From positions 1 to 64,000 of the forward strand of contig JAUMXB010000011.1 in the NCBI GenBank assembly GCA_030529365.1: a stretch of DNA of 64,000 bases, written 5' to 3'. The translations under genes and the position numbers were made by a program. Below the pieces are notes generated by a model. That model had not been told where the DNA came from and did not search any database. It saw only the letters and a program-made list of their open reading frames with translations. This document shows positions 1 through 19,450 of the stretch, in pieces (position 1 is the stretch's first letter; each line of letters begins with the position of its first letter). The stretch is from Cardiobacteriaceae bacterium (GTDB taxonomy: Bacteria; Pseudomonadota; Gammaproteobacteria; Cardiobacteriales; Cardiobacteriaceae).

Positions 1-722
1 CCAAAGCTGCCGACAAGGCCAAAACCCTCGCCAAAGCCATCCAACCCAAATCTGCCGACAAGAGCAAAAACGTCGCCAAGGCAGACAAAGGCAAAGCTGC
101 TGATAAGGCCAAAACCGTCGCCAAAGCCAGCAAACCCAAATCCGCTGACAAAGCAAAAACTATCGCCAAAGCAAACCAGGTCGTTTCCAAAGCGCTGACC
201 AAAGCCAGCCAACCGCAAGCCACGCCCCTCCCCAAAGGCGCACAAAAATCGCGTGAAAGCCTGCTCACCCAGGGCAAAAAACTCATCGGCACGCCCTATC
301 TCTGGGGCGGCACCAGCCCGAAAGGCTTCGACTGCTCGGGACTGGTTCACTATCTCTATCACAAACAAGGCATTTCCCTGCCGCGTTCCAGCCGCGACCA
401 GTTCGCCGCACTGCCCGCTGTTGACCAGCCCCAGCCCGGCGATCTCGTCTTCTTCCGCAAGAAAGGCGTGATCAACCACGTCGGCATCTACGTCGGCGAC
501 GGCAAAATGCTGCACGCGCCGCAAACCGGCTCGCACGTGCGCATCGAAAGCATGCAGAAGCCCAACTGGCAGCGCCGCTATGCTGGCGCGCGCCGCGCAC
601 TCAAAGGCGGCAATGCCGTGGTCGCTTCCGCCAAAGCGCCGGTTGCCGCCAGCAAACGGGTCGCCAAAAACGACAAAGACAAACTCACTGGCCTGATTCC
701 CAATAAAAACAAAGTGCGCTGA
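1..722 (+). CDS. NlpC/P60 family cell-wall hydrolase (5' partial)
   Basis: The frame is open from base 3 and enters from outside the window, so the start is missing. The first ~75 visible residues are a Lys/Ala/Asp-rich repeat with units like KAADKAKTVAKA and KPKSADKAK, resembling histone-H1 or linker sequences. An NlpC/P60 domain follows: catalytic Cys in FDCSGL, His in INHVGIYVG and a polar third residue in MLHAPQ, in the family order. Such enzymes cleave D-Glu/meso-DAP peptide bonds in peptidoglycan. The C-terminus is again basic (KAPVAASKRVAKNDKDK). The basic tails could anchor the protein to the wall or nucleic acid, which is inference. The export signal cannot be judged because the N-terminus is absent. 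Confidence 0.9.
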   Translation, partial: KAADKAKTLAKAIQPKSADKSKNVAKADKGKAADKAKTVAKASKPKSADKAKTIAKANQVVSKALTKASQPQATPLPKGAQKSRESLLTQGKKLIGTPYLWGGTSPKGFDCSGLVHYLYHKQGISLPRSSRDQFAALPAVDQPQPGDLVFFRKKGVINHVGIYVGDGKMLHAPQTGSHVRIESMQKPNWQRRYAGARRALKGGNAVVASAKAPVAASKRVAKNDKDKLTGLIPNKNKVR

Positions 723-821
723 GCGCCTGCCGCCGACTGCATCCCGGCAGGCATTCATCTTGCCTTTACGCACCTGCGCTCATTATCATGAGCGCTTCTT
801 TCAGCCAACCGGAGCATTTCC

Positions 822-1241
822 ATGACCACTCTCTACACTGCCCACGTTCACGTTACCGGCGGCCGCGACGGCGCTGCCAAATCCGATGACGGCAAACTCA
901 ACGTCAAACTGGCCATGCCGCAAGCCATGGGAGGCAACGGTGAAGGCACCAATCCCGAGCAACTCTTTGCTGCCGGCTATGCCGCCTGCTTCATGGGCGC
1001 CGCCCGCAAAATCGCCGGCGAAGAAAAAATCGGCCTGCCCAAGGATTTCGCCATCGATGCCGACATCAGCCTCAACAAGAATCCGCAGGGCAATCTCGAC
1101 CTCAAGGCCACTTTCATCGTTCACCTGCCGGGCATGGACGCCGCCAAGGCCGAAGCGCTCATCGACAAGGCACACCAGTTCTGCCCTTATTCACGCGCTA
1201 CCCGCGGCAATATCGACGTCACCTTCCGCATCAACGTCTGA
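822..1241 (+). CDS. ohr: Organic hydroperoxide resistance protein (Ohr/OsmC family)
   Basis: 139 aa, the usual Ohr length. Ohr is a cytoplasmic thiol peroxidase that reduces organic hydroperoxides with lipoylated proteins as electron donors. The two redox cysteines are present, Cys56 in YAACFMGA and Cys121 in FCPYSRA, with the conserved active-site Arg in TGGRDG. The FCPYS motif separates Ohr from OsmC. It stands alone with its own terminator just downstream. No ohrR regulator is visible in the window. Confidence 0.95.
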   Translation: MTTLYTAHVHVTGGRDGAAKSDDGKLNVKLAMPQAMGGNGEGTNPEQLFAAGYAACFMGAARKIAGEEKIGLPKDFAIDADISLNKNPQGNLDLKATFIVHLPGMDAAKAEALIDKAHQFCPYSRATRGNIDVTFRINV

Positions 1242-1262
1242 CAGCTTTCAACCGAAAACACC

Positions 1263-1285
1263 AAGCGGCTCCGGCCGCTTTTTTG
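1263..1285 (+). terminator. Intrinsic terminator of ohr
   Basis: Perfect stem AGCGGC / GCCGCT with a TCCG loop, followed by a run of six T, 22 bases after the ohr stop codon. Confidence 0.85.
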
Positions 1286-1379
1286 TTGCCGCCAAGCAGG
1301 ATGGGCGCAACCCTTTGCCACTTTCCTTCCCGAAAGCGGCACACAACAATAACCTGCCAATCAATATTATAATTATTGG

Positions 1380-1468
1380 AAATATAGTGATTTTTTACCA
1401 CAATTAAGCGCTTTTATCGATAAAACTTCTCACCATAAGCGCTTATTGATGAGAAAAAGTTGTTATCA
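1380..1468. repeat. AAGCGCTT palindromic element, copy 1
   Basis: Left arm TAGTGATTTTTTACCA, octamer AAGCGCTT, centre TCGATAAAACTTCTC, second octamer, and a right arm ending GAGAAAAAGTTGTTATC. 23 bp lie between octamers. It sits between ohr and the IS256-type element, whose left end begins about 10 bp further on. Confidence 0.9.
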
Positions 1469-1477
1469 AAAGCATCA

Positions 1478-2562
1478 TGGTGTAGCCCGCATTCTGGTGT
1501 AAGGGACAAAATGGGCGCCAAAAAGCGCTGCGATCCATATCCTGCAAGGCGTCAAGCGGAGTTAGAGGCCTTGAACACGAATGATGATGTCTTTTTTGCG
1601 TTTCAAAGCGCATCAGAAAAAAACAGAGGAAACGTTATCGATGCCAGAGTTGTCGCAAGCAGTTTGAGGGAGGCAACCGGCTGAACGCCGAACATCTTTG
1701 GCAGCTTTACAGCCAGGGCAAGCAAACCACTGAACAGCTGGCCCAACGTTACGGATACAGCCGCAAAACCATCAGCCGTTATCTGCAAAAAGCACAGACC
1801 AAATCCGATGTTGCCGTAGTGCAAACGGCCAATATCCTCATGGATACCACCTACTTCGGCAGGCAATATGGCATCATCGTCCTGTACGACAGCATCAGCA
1901 AGCAAGCCCTGTTTGTGGAAGAAGTGCGCTATGAAAGCAATGCCCTATATCTTGAAGGCATTCGTTGTTTGCAAGAGAAATGCACATCAATACAAAGTAT
2001 TACCTGTAACGAGCGACGAGGCTTGGAGAAACTTTTTCCCGGCATTCCCACGCAGCTATGTCAGTTTCACCAAATGCAAATCATCAATCGTTATCTGACT
2101 CGCAATCCCAAAAGTCTTGCCGCGCATGAGCTGAAAGCGCTTGCCCTGACCTTGAAAAACAGCACGCAAACTGGCTTTGAGGCCGCTTTGCAGGCATGGC
2201 ACGAACAGCATGAAGCGTTTCTTGATGAACGCACGACAAACCCGCTGACACACCAATCCCGCTACCCCCATTTCCGCTTGAGAAGCGCTTGCCACAGTCT
2301 GAAACGCAACCTGCCACACCTCTTTACCTTCGAGCGTTATCCCGACTTGGGCATTCACAATACCACCAATTTGCTGGAAGGGAGGTTTGCGGATTTGAAG
2401 GCAAAATTAAGGTGCCATCAAGGGATGAAAAAGGAAAACAAGGTTCGGTTTATCAAGGACTATTTCTCGAAAAAAATGCCTGCCAGAGCATCCATTTTGT
2501 CCCTTAGGCGAAGGGAACTCAAAAATAGCCTGAAAGTTGTCCCTTACCACCAAAAATCACCA
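1478..2562 (+). mobile_element. IS256-type insertion sequence (zinc-ribbon variant), probably inactive
   Basis: Imperfect inverted ends frame a transposase frame: TGGTG...GGTGTAAGGGACAA on the left matches the complement of TTGTCCCTTACCACC...CACCA on the right. Exact outer limits are uncertain because no target duplication is visible. It lies directly beside palindromic element copy 1. The lack of a duplication plus coding damage suggests an old, decaying copy. Confidence 0.65.
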
Positions 2563-2565
2563 TAA
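1588..2565 (+). pseudogene. IS256-type transposase, zinc-binding variant, lacking a start codon
   Basis: The frame is open from 1588 to 2565 and encodes a zinc ribbon (CLFC...RYRCQSCRKQF), a helix-turn-helix (EQLAQRYGYSRKTISRYLQ) and a DDE core (ILMDTTYFG, SITC..RRGL, CQFHQ, TTNLLEGRF). No ATG, GTG or TTG opens it before the ribbon. The ATGATGATG at 1581-1589 is one frame off, so a 1-base loss at the 5' end is likely. From memory of the family, the position of the second catalytic Asp (usually TCDG) reads TCNE here, a single G-to-A change. A GTG at 1819 could start a shorter protein of 248 aa without the DNA-binding part. The stop codon lies at the outer edge of the right end. Confidence 0.7.
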
Positions 2566-2595
2566 ATAGCGTTTTGATGAATTCAGGATAAATCC

Positions 2596-3096
2596 CTATT
2601 GCAGGGATTCCAGTTGCAGGGGAACGGGAGTGACGGGAATGGGGTCATCCGTGGTTTGACGCGGTACCGGCGCGGCTTCCACGCCTTCCACCGATTCGAG
2701 ACTCAAAGTATTGGCGGGCAAGGGCATCGGCGCTTCGCTCGCGCTGGCGCCGTCCCGTTTTTTCTCCACCAGCCCTTCCACGCCGGGAATACCGGCCAGT
2801 TCGCTGGCGGGCAATACAAAGTAGGTTTCGTTCTTGCCTATCATGCCATAATCCTCGCGCGCCTTTTCCTCGTAGGAATAGTGGGAATCGGGCGAACGCA
2901 GGTTCTCCACTTCCACGCGCAGGGCATCGTTGCGATCATTCAACCCGTGGTTTTCCCGCTGGTGCAGCGCGACCTGGGTTTGCAGCCCTTCGATGCGGCC
3001 TTTCTTTTCCGCCTGCAATTGCCACAGGCGGTAATTGAGAAAGACCAGCACTGCCGCGATGACGAGCAGTGCCAGATAGACAAGGTTTTTTTTCAT
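2596..3096 (-). CDS. ftsB: Cell division protein FtsB
   Basis: 166 aa. One N-terminal membrane helix (LVYLALLVIAAVLVFLNYRLW) is followed by a periplasmic coiled coil (LQAEKKGRIEGLQTQVALHQREN...) and the family segment EEKAREDYGMIGKNETYFVLP. FtsB joins FtsL and FtsQ in the divisome. The protein is about 60 residues longer than E. coli FtsB, with a Pro-rich, low-complexity C-terminal tail after residue ~105. The ATG directly abuts the eno stop codon, so it is the last visible gene of the tilS-pyrG-kdsA-eno-ftsB operon. Confidence 0.9.
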   Translation of the reverse strand: MKKNLVYLALLVIAAVLVFLNYRLWQLQAEKKGRIEGLQTQVALHQRENHGLNDRNDALRVEVENLRSPDSHYSYEEKAREDYGMIGKNETYFVLPASELAGIPGVEGLVEKKRDGASASEAPMPLPANTLSLESVEGVEAAPVPRQTTDDPIPVTPVPLQLESLQ

Positions 3097-8095
<4,999 letters not shown>

Positions 8096-8103
8096 AAAAT
8101 CAT

Positions 8104-8160
8104 TAAAAATAGTGATTATTTACCATAGAAAAGCGCTTATTGGTGAGAAAATTTCTCATT
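8104..8160. repeat. AAGCGCTT palindromic element, copy 2 (half)
   Basis: Left arm AAAAATAGTGATTATTTACCA, one AAGCGCTT and GTGAGAAAATTTCTCA. No second octamer is recognisable. A possible decayed remnant (CTAAGCTTGCGCATAAGG) follows at about 8186. It lies between the divergent genes tilS and the FAD oxidoreductase. Confidence 0.85.
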
Positions 8161-8221
8161 GGCAATATTGATGCCGTATTCCTCACTAAGCTTGCGCATA
8201 AGGTTTTTCGCCGCGCCCCAC

Positions 8222-8227
8222 TATAAT
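8222..8227 (+). promoter_or_regulatory. Probable -10 box of the FAD oxidoreductase gene
   Basis: TATAAT lies 33 bp before the chosen ATG. No good -35 is visible at 16-18 bp. The same string, TATAATGCCGCC, occurs before dapD. Confidence 0.4.
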
Positions 8228-8260
8228 GCCGCCGATTGCCTCACCGCCCAACTCGTTTGC

Positions 8261-9904
8261 ATGCCCCTGTCCAGACGCCATTTTTTCTACGGCACCGCCC
8301 TTGCCGCTACGGCCTGCTCCTCCTGGTTCATCCATCGCCAGCTCAACCGCATGCCGACGCTCACGGTCAACCGCCCCGGTCTCGCCCTGGGACATGCGCT
8401 GCGCGACGGCCAGTTGCCGCAAACGCCCGCCCGCGAACACCATTGCCACACCCTCATTCTCGGCAGCGGCATGGCAGCGCTGTCTGCCGCCTGGTACCTC
8501 AATAAACACGGCCATCGCGACGTGCTCATCGCCGAAGGCCCGGAAGCCGACGGCAACGCCGCCACCTTTCACCACGGGGACCTGAAAGCGCCAACTGGCG
8601 CGCACTATCTTGCCCTGCCCTCGCGCGAAAGCCGCCAGGTGCGGGAAATGCTGCGCGATCTCGGCATCCTGCAACAGGGCCTCGACTCGGCGGATCCGCA
8701 ATACCGCGAAAGCGATCTTGTCCACGCGCCCGCCGAGCGTCTCCTCTACCGGGGGCGCTGGCAGGATAGCCTGCTCCCGGCGGAAGATGCCGACAGCCAG
8801 CGCTTCTTCGCCCTGATCCGCGAGCTGAAACGCGCATACGGCACGGACGGGCGCAAGATTTTCGCCATTCCCGTTGCCCTTTCCTCGCAGGATGCGACAT
8901 GGCGCGCGCTGGACAGCCTCACCTTCGCCGCCTGGCTGGACCGCGAAGGCTACCGCTCCGAAAGCCTGCGCTGGTATCTCGACTATTGCTGCCGCGACGA
9001 CTACGGCCAGGGCATCGCGCAAGTCTCCGCCTTTGCCGGACTGCACTATTTCGCCGCCCGCGGCCATGACAACGAAGCCGTGCTCACCTGGCCGGACGGC
9101 CTTGGCCATCTCGCCACCCGCCTGCGCCGGCACATCGGGCTGCAAACCCTCGTCGCCCTGCCGCAAACCGCATCGCTGCGCTTCTCCCGCATCGCGGCGC
9201 TGCCGGCATCCGCCATCCGCATCCGCGAAGAGGACAACGGCGTGGACGTCCTGCTGCTTTCCCATCCGCAACACCAGGTCATCCGCATCCGCGCGCAACA
9301 CGTCATCAGCGCCATGCCGCTCGCCGTTGCCGCGCGCATCACGCATCGCCCCGAGCGCTACGGCCTCGCCGGCCTGCATCTGCCTTCCGCGCCCTGGCTG
9401 ATCGGCAATTTCGTCCTCAAGCGCTTCCCCCGCGAAAAGCGCCACGAAAATATCGAACACGAGCTGGCATGGGACAACGTGGTGCACGGCAGCGCCGGGC
9501 TGGGCTATGTGGTGGCCAGCCACCAGCTCATCCGCGTCGCCAAACCGGAAAAAACCGTCTTTACCACCTACACCGCCCTCAACCACGAAGCGCCACAAAT
9601 CGTGCGCCAATGGCTGCTCCACACCGATGACGACAGCCTGCTGCGCATCGCCGCGCAGGATCTGCTGCACGCCTACGGCGAACCAGTCTGGCGCAACGTG
9701 GAGCACGTTGACCTCACCATCCGCGGCCACGGCATGAGCGTGCCACATCCCGGCTACCTGCAACACCCCGTGCTCCGGGCCGTGCAGCAGCACCATTCCC
9801 GCCTTCTCTTTGCCCACAGCGACATGAGCGGCTATTCCGTGATGGAAGAAGCGCTGCACTGGGGCGTGCAGGCTGCCAACAAGATCCTGTCGCAGAACAC
9901 TTAA
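8261..9904 (+). CDS. Exported FAD-dependent oxidoreductase (NAD(P)-binding Rossmann-like)
   Basis: 547 aa from the ATG at 8261. The frame is open from 8159, but those 34 codons overlap the TATAAT box and do not look like a leader. The start MPLSRRHFFYGTALAATACSSW has a twin-arginine signal with a Cys near the cleavage site, so it may be a Tat substrate or lipoprotein. A dinucleotide-binding motif follows (LILGSGMAALSAAWYL), and the C-terminal part (FAHSDMSGYSVMEEALHWG) resembles the flavin contact of amine-oxidase/phytoene-desaturase-like proteins. The substrate is not recognisable. It stands alone between tilS and the glycogen cluster. Confidence 0.8.
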   Translation: MPLSRRHFFYGTALAATACSSWFIHRQLNRMPTLTVNRPGLALGHALRDGQLPQTPAREHHCHTLILGSGMAALSAAWYLNKHGHRDVLIAEGPEADGNAATFHHGDLKAPTGAHYLALPSRESRQVREMLRDLGILQQGLDSADPQYRESDLVHAPAERLLYRGRWQDSLLPAEDADSQRFFALIRELKRAYGTDGRKIFAIPVALSSQDATWRALDSLTFAAWLDREGYRSESLRWYLDYCCRDDYGQGIAQVSAFAGLHYFAARGHDNEAVLTWPDGLGHLATRLRRHIGLQTLVALPQTASLRFSRIAALPASAIRIREEDNGVDVLLLSHPQHQVIRIRAQHVISAMPLAVAARITHRPERYGLAGLHLPSAPWLIGNFVLKRFPREKRHENIEHELAWDNVVHGSAGLGYVVASHQLIRVAKPEKTVFTTYTALNHEAPQIVRQWLLHTDDDSLLRIAAQDLLHAYGEPVWRNVEHVDLTIRGHGMSVPHPGYLQHPVLRAVQQHHSRLLFAHSDMSGYSVMEEALHWGVQAANKILSQNT

Positions 9905-10150
9905 TGCGCTACGGCATATAAAAACAAGCAAAAACAGTCAATTCCCGTTTCCCTGCCAAACTGGCAGATTCCTCACTCTGCCAGGCGCAACAAGGCCCGC
10001 AAAGCCGCCTGTCTTTCCGTGCCGTTTTCCTCAAGCAAAACCCTTTTTGACACAGAAAATCTCATTAGCCTTTGCCTGTGCCTGATGATACTGTGCCGTA
10101 TATGAACAAAGGGCAACCTGCCCTTTCCATACACAGCAAAGGAAACACCC
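9905..10150. other. Leader region of the glycogen cluster
   Basis: About 245 bp with no gene. It holds a perfect hairpin, CTGGCAGA / TCTGCCAG, at 9961-9984 without a T-run, and a TTGACA at 10047-10052 with no convincing -10 at standard distance. The malQ-glgB promoter probably lies here. I see no catabolite- or Fur-type operator. Confidence 0.4.
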
Positions 10151-14455
<4,305 letters not shown>

Positions 14456-14475
14456 CACATAACCGCAGGACAACC

Positions 14476-14536
14476 GTAGGGACGTAGCCTGCTACGTCCA
14501 TGCGCGGAGAACAGACGTTGCAGGCAACGTCCCTAC
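14476..14536. repeat. GTAGGGACG...CGTCCCTAC palindromic repeat
   Basis: Outer arms GTAGGGACGT / ACGTCCCTAC enclose a second hairpin (GACGTAGCCTGCTACGTC). Related units occur at 49171-49195 and about 57330-57358. It lies between malQ-glgB and glgX. Confidence 0.7.
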
Positions 14537-14538
14537 AA

Positions 14539-14590
14539 TGAGAAAATTTCTCACAAAAAGCGCTTAACCATGATAAAAAATTACTATTTT
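14539..14590. repeat. AAGCGCTT palindromic element, copy 3 (half)
   Basis: GAGAAAATTTCTCAC, one AAGCGCTT, and a right arm ATGATAAAAAATTACTATTTT. It lies 10 bp upstream of glgX, so it is part of the glgX leader if the operon is read through. Confidence 0.85.
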
Positions 14591-14600
14591 TAACTGAAAT

Positions 14601-16583
<1,983 letters not shown>

Positions 16584-16604
16584 ACAGATGCCGCACAATG
16601 GCGA

Positions 16605-16685
16605 AAACATGCGTGGACTTCGCTACGCAGTGCCCCGTCCCCCTGGGCGCAGCCGTGAAACGCAATCCCCAAAAAACCCTGTTAT
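16605..16685. repeat. Core of MITE family B-like sequence
   Basis: The segment CTACGCAGTGCC...CCCCTGGGCGCAGCCGTGAAACGCAATC resembles the interior of the elements at 18412-18649 and 25035-25457. The inverted ends are not recognisable, so it may be a remnant. It lies between glgX and glgC. Confidence 0.5.
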
Positions 16686-16751
16686 CCCAATATCTATCAC
16701 AGCCAACAACCCGTTATTCCAATTCCCCCACCCAACTTTACGGAGACAACC

Positions 16752-18068
16752 ATGCCTACCGAAAACAACCCGCTATCCCTGCAAGACATCGCTGAAAATA
16801 CCCTGGTGCTCATCCTTGCAGGCGGACGCGGCTCGCGCCTTTACGAACTGACCGACCGCCGTGCCAAACCCGCCGTGTATTTCGGAGGCAGCCGCCGCAT
16901 CATTGATTTTGCACTCTCCAACTGCATCAATTCCAACCTCCTCAAAATCGGCGTCATCACCCAGTATGCCGCGCATTCCCTGCTGCGCCACCTGCAACGC
17001 GGCTGGTCATTCCTGCCCTACGAGCGCAACCAGTACATCGACATGCTCCCCGCCCGCCAGCAGCTCGACGACCGCACCTGGTATCGCGGCACCGCCGACG
17101 CCGTCTTCCAGAACATGGGCATGATGAAATCGCACTACCGCCCCAAATACGTCCTCATCCTCGCCGGCGACCACATCTACAAGATGGACTACATGCAAAT
17201 GCTCAAAGACCACATCGAATCCGGCGCGCGCTGCACCGTGGGCTGCATTGAAGTGCCGTGCGAGCAGGCACGCGAATTCGGCGTCATGGCCGTCAACGAA
17301 AAGCTGAAAGTGAAAGCCTTCGTGGAAAAACCCGCCGATCCGCCCGCCATGCCGGACAAACCCGGCTCATCGCTCGCCTCCATGGGCATCTACGTCTTTG
17401 ATGCCGCCTACCTTTATGACATCCTCGACCGCGAAGTCTCCAACCCCGCCACCTCGCACGACTTCGGCAAGGACATCATTCCCAAGGCCGTGGAAGAAGG
17501 CACGCTCTATGCCCACCCCTTCGAGCGCTCCTGCAAGGGCCGCAACCCCACCGGCAGCATCTACTGGCGCGACGTCGGCACCATCGACAGCTACTGGGCG
17601 GCACACATGGACCTTGTGAGCGAAAATCCGCAACTCGACCTCTACGACGAATCCTGGCCCATCCATGGCCGGCCGCAGCAAACCGCACCCGCACGCTTCT
17701 TCTACCGCCGTCCGCGCGAACGCACCCTCGACAACTCGCTGATCAGCGGCGGCTGCATCATCACCGACGCGGAAATCAGCAACTCCGTGCTGTTCAGCCG
17801 CTGCCGGGTGGATGAAGAAAGCGTCATCGAGCACAGCGTGCTGCTGCCGCAAGTCACCGTCGGCAAAAACTGCATCCTGCGCCGCTGCGTGGTCGATCGC
17901 CACTGCACCATCCCCGACGGCTTGCACATAGGCGTCAACCCGGAAGAAGACCGCAAGCGCTTCCGTGTCAGTTCCGGCGGCATCGTGCTGGTCAACCGCA
18001 AAATGCTGGAAGCGCTGGATCCCGATGCCGTCAAGGGCGAATTCGATTCCGTTTATCACACCATATAA
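16752..18068 (+). CDS. glgC: Glucose-1-phosphate adenylyltransferase
   Basis: 438 aa. It makes ADP-glucose, the donor for glycogen synthase. The N-terminal nucleotidyltransferase motif is VLILAGGRGSRLYELTDRRAKPAVYFGG, with WYRGTADAVFQN, the glucose-phosphate site FVEKPADPP and SMGIYVF, and a C-terminal left-handed helix region (ISGGCIITDAEISNSVLF...). GGAG precedes the ATG. Palindromic copy 4 and two MITE-like elements now lie between it and glgA. Confidence 0.97.
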   Translation: MPTENNPLSLQDIAENTLVLILAGGRGSRLYELTDRRAKPAVYFGGSRRIIDFALSNCINSNLLKIGVITQYAAHSLLRHLQRGWSFLPYERNQYIDMLPARQQLDDRTWYRGTADAVFQNMGMMKSHYRPKYVLILAGDHIYKMDYMQMLKDHIESGARCTVGCIEVPCEQAREFGVMAVNEKLKVKAFVEKPADPPAMPDKPGSSLASMGIYVFDAAYLYDILDREVSNPATSHDFGKDIIPKAVEEGTLYAHPFERSCKGRNPTGSIYWRDVGTIDSYWAAHMDLVSENPQLDLYDESWPIHGRPQQTAPARFFYRRPRERTLDNSLISGGCIITDAEISNSVLFSRCRVDEESVIEHSVLLPQVTVGKNCILRRCVVDRHCTIPDGLHIGVNPEEDRKRFRVSSGGIVLVNRKMLEALDPDAVKGEFDSVYHTI

Positions 18069-18074
18069 TCACTC

Positions 18075-18162
18075 AAAATAGTCATTTTTTATCATCAATA
18101 AGCGCTTATGACGAGAAAATTTCTCATAATAAGCGCTTCATTATGAGAAAAAATACCATTTT
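18075..18162. repeat. AAGCGCTT palindromic element, copy 4
   Basis: Full form: AAAATAGTCATTTTTTATCA, octamer, GACGAGAAAATTTCTCATAA, octamer, GAGAAAAAATACCATTTT. It begins 6 bp after the glgC stop, a position suited to RNA 3'-end formation. Confidence 0.92.
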
Positions 18163-18200
18163 ACCTTGAACAACAACTCCCCAAACCTTCCGCAAATCCA

Positions 18201-18414
18201 CTAGGGCGTGTTGGCAATTCATGCTTTAACACAATGAACTCTAAATAAAGCAAAGAACTAAGCCCCTCCCCCTCGAGGGGAGGGGTTGGGGACTCGAAGA
18301 GCTGCGGAGCAGAGAGAGGGATAGAAAAAATCGCGCAGCGACGAAACCACCGATATTTCAAATGTTTTTCTGAGGCGGTGTAAACTCTGGTCGCGAATTG
18401 TCAACAGCCCCTAG
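18201..18414. mobile_element. MITE-like element, family A, copy 1
   Basis: 214 bp bounded by inverted ends CTAGGGCGTGTTGGCAATTC and GAATTGTCAACAGCCCCTAG, with 17 of 20 positions matching. CTAG at both edges could be the target duplication. The interior has CCCCTCCCCCTCGAGGGGAG and GAGCTGCGGAGCAGAGAG and no coding capacity. Related copies lie at 23452-23664 and 26506-26660. The ends resemble IS5-type termini, which is inference. Confidence 0.75.
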
Positions 18415-18649
18415 AGCAAATTGGATTTATCTGTTTACCCATGTAGTTGTTACGAAGCGCCTCAACCCCCCGCAGCCATGAAACGCAATCTCAAAAAGAG
18501 AAAATCATGCAGAAAATCGCCATGGAACTTGTTGACGCAAATATTGTGGAAAACCTTGATTCCCTCTCGCCCCTATTCCAATGCCATGCCAATCAAGCAA
18601 TTGGCTGTTGCTTTGAGTTTCGTCGATATTTAAACCCAAAATGCTCTAA
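18412..18649. mobile_element. MITE-like element, family B, copy 1
   Basis: Inverted ends TAGAGCAAATTGGATTTA and, on the complement of the right edge, TTAGAGCATTTTGGGTTTA. It begins inside the CTAG that closes family A copy 1, so the two elements are directly abutted. No coding capacity is visible. Confidence 0.65.
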
Positions 18650-18736
18650 GTGAGTGCCCCCGCCATTTGCCCCCGGGATACCCCCCTTCCATTCATCATG
18701 AGCACGATAACAAGATAGGCCATAGCGCAACCCGCA

Positions 18737-18765
18737 TTGCAACTCGCACACTTCTGCCGTATATT
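18737..18765 (+). promoter_or_regulatory. Promoter of the dinJ-yafQ module
   Basis: TTGCAA (18737-18742), a 17-bp spacer, then TATATT (18760-18765), 31 bp before the antitoxin ATG. Such modules are usually autoregulated by the antitoxin near this site. No clear operator palindrome is seen. Confidence 0.6.
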
Positions 18766-18796
18766 TGCCGCACACTGTCAACCAAAAGGTAAGCAA

Positions 18797-19096
18797 ATGC
18801 CCAGCATCAGCTACAACATCCGCATTGATGAGGAACTCCGCGACAAGGCCTTCCCCATCCTCGAAAGCTACGGCCTCACCCCAGCACAAGCCTTCAAGCT
18901 CTTTCTCAACCAGGTCAGCCGCACCGGAAAAGTACCGCTCTCCTTCGATTACCAAAACGGCAGCCACGACTACCTATTGACCACCCGGGCCGAAGCGCGC
19001 CTGCGCCAATCCATCCGCGAAATAGCCGATGGTGAATACGAAGATTTTGACAGCATCGAATCCCTGAATGCCGCACTCGCAGAGCAGCGCCCATGA
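18797..19096 (+). CDS. dinJ: RelB/DinJ-family antitoxin
   Basis: 99 aa from the ATG at 18797, preceded by AAAAGGTAAGC. An in-frame upstream start at 18737 would overlap the promoter and is less likely. The N-terminal ribbon-helix-helix (ISYNIRIDEELRDKAFPILESYGLTPAQAFKLFLNQV) is the DinJ signature for DNA binding and dimerisation. The C-terminus should wrap the toxin. It overlaps the toxin gene by 4 bases (ATGA). The pair sits with MITEs between glgC and glgA, a likely later insertion. Confidence 0.88.
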   Translation: MPSISYNIRIDEELRDKAFPILESYGLTPAQAFKLFLNQVSRTGKVPLSFDYQNGSHDYLLTTRAEARLRQSIREIADGEYEDFDSIESLNAALAEQRP

Positions 19097-19368
19097 GCCG
19101 GGATCGCCGCATCCGCCTCGCCAAGTCCTTCAAACGCGATGCAAAAAAACATCATCTGAATCTGCTCTCTTCGGAATGGGCGGAAGTCCTGCATTGCCTG
19201 ACCAAAGGTCTTCCGTTACCGGAGCGCTATCGCGATCATGCCCTTACCGGCGATTTCAAGGGCTTGCGCGATTGCCATATCAAGCCCGATCTGGTGCTGA
19301 TATACCGCCTCGACGACGACATGCCGGAGTTGCACCACCTGAACAGCCACAGCGAAATCTTCCGTTAA
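19093..19368 (+). CDS. yafQ: YafQ-family mRNA interferase toxin
   Basis: 91 aa. RelE-superfamily ribonuclease of the YafQ type, which cuts mRNA in the ribosome. The family's His-rich active site is visible: RDHALTG, GLRDCHIKPDLVLIYR and the C-terminal HSEIFR. A basic N-terminus (RRIRLAKSFKRDAKKHH) is typical. Translation is coupled to dinJ by ATGA. Palindromic copy 5 starts just after its stop. Confidence 0.88.
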   Translation: MSRDRRIRLAKSFKRDAKKHHLNLLSSEWAEVLHCLTKGLPLPERYRDHALTGDFKGLRDCHIKPDLVLIYRLDDDMPELHHLNSHSEIFR

Positions 19369-19370
19369 CA

Positions 19371-19450
19371 CGATAAATTTTCCCACTTACAAGCGCTTCA
19401 ACCATCATTTTTTACCGTAATAAGCGCTTTTTCATGCAAAAAAATCATCA
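19371..19450. repeat. AAGCGCTT palindromic element, copy 5 (module order changed)
   Basis: Two octamers 23 bp apart as usual, but the module between them is the outer type (CATCATTTTTTACCG), while the left flank is GATAAATTTTCCCAC and the right is GCAAAAAAATCATC. It ends about 18 bp before the glgA ATG. Confidence 0.85.
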
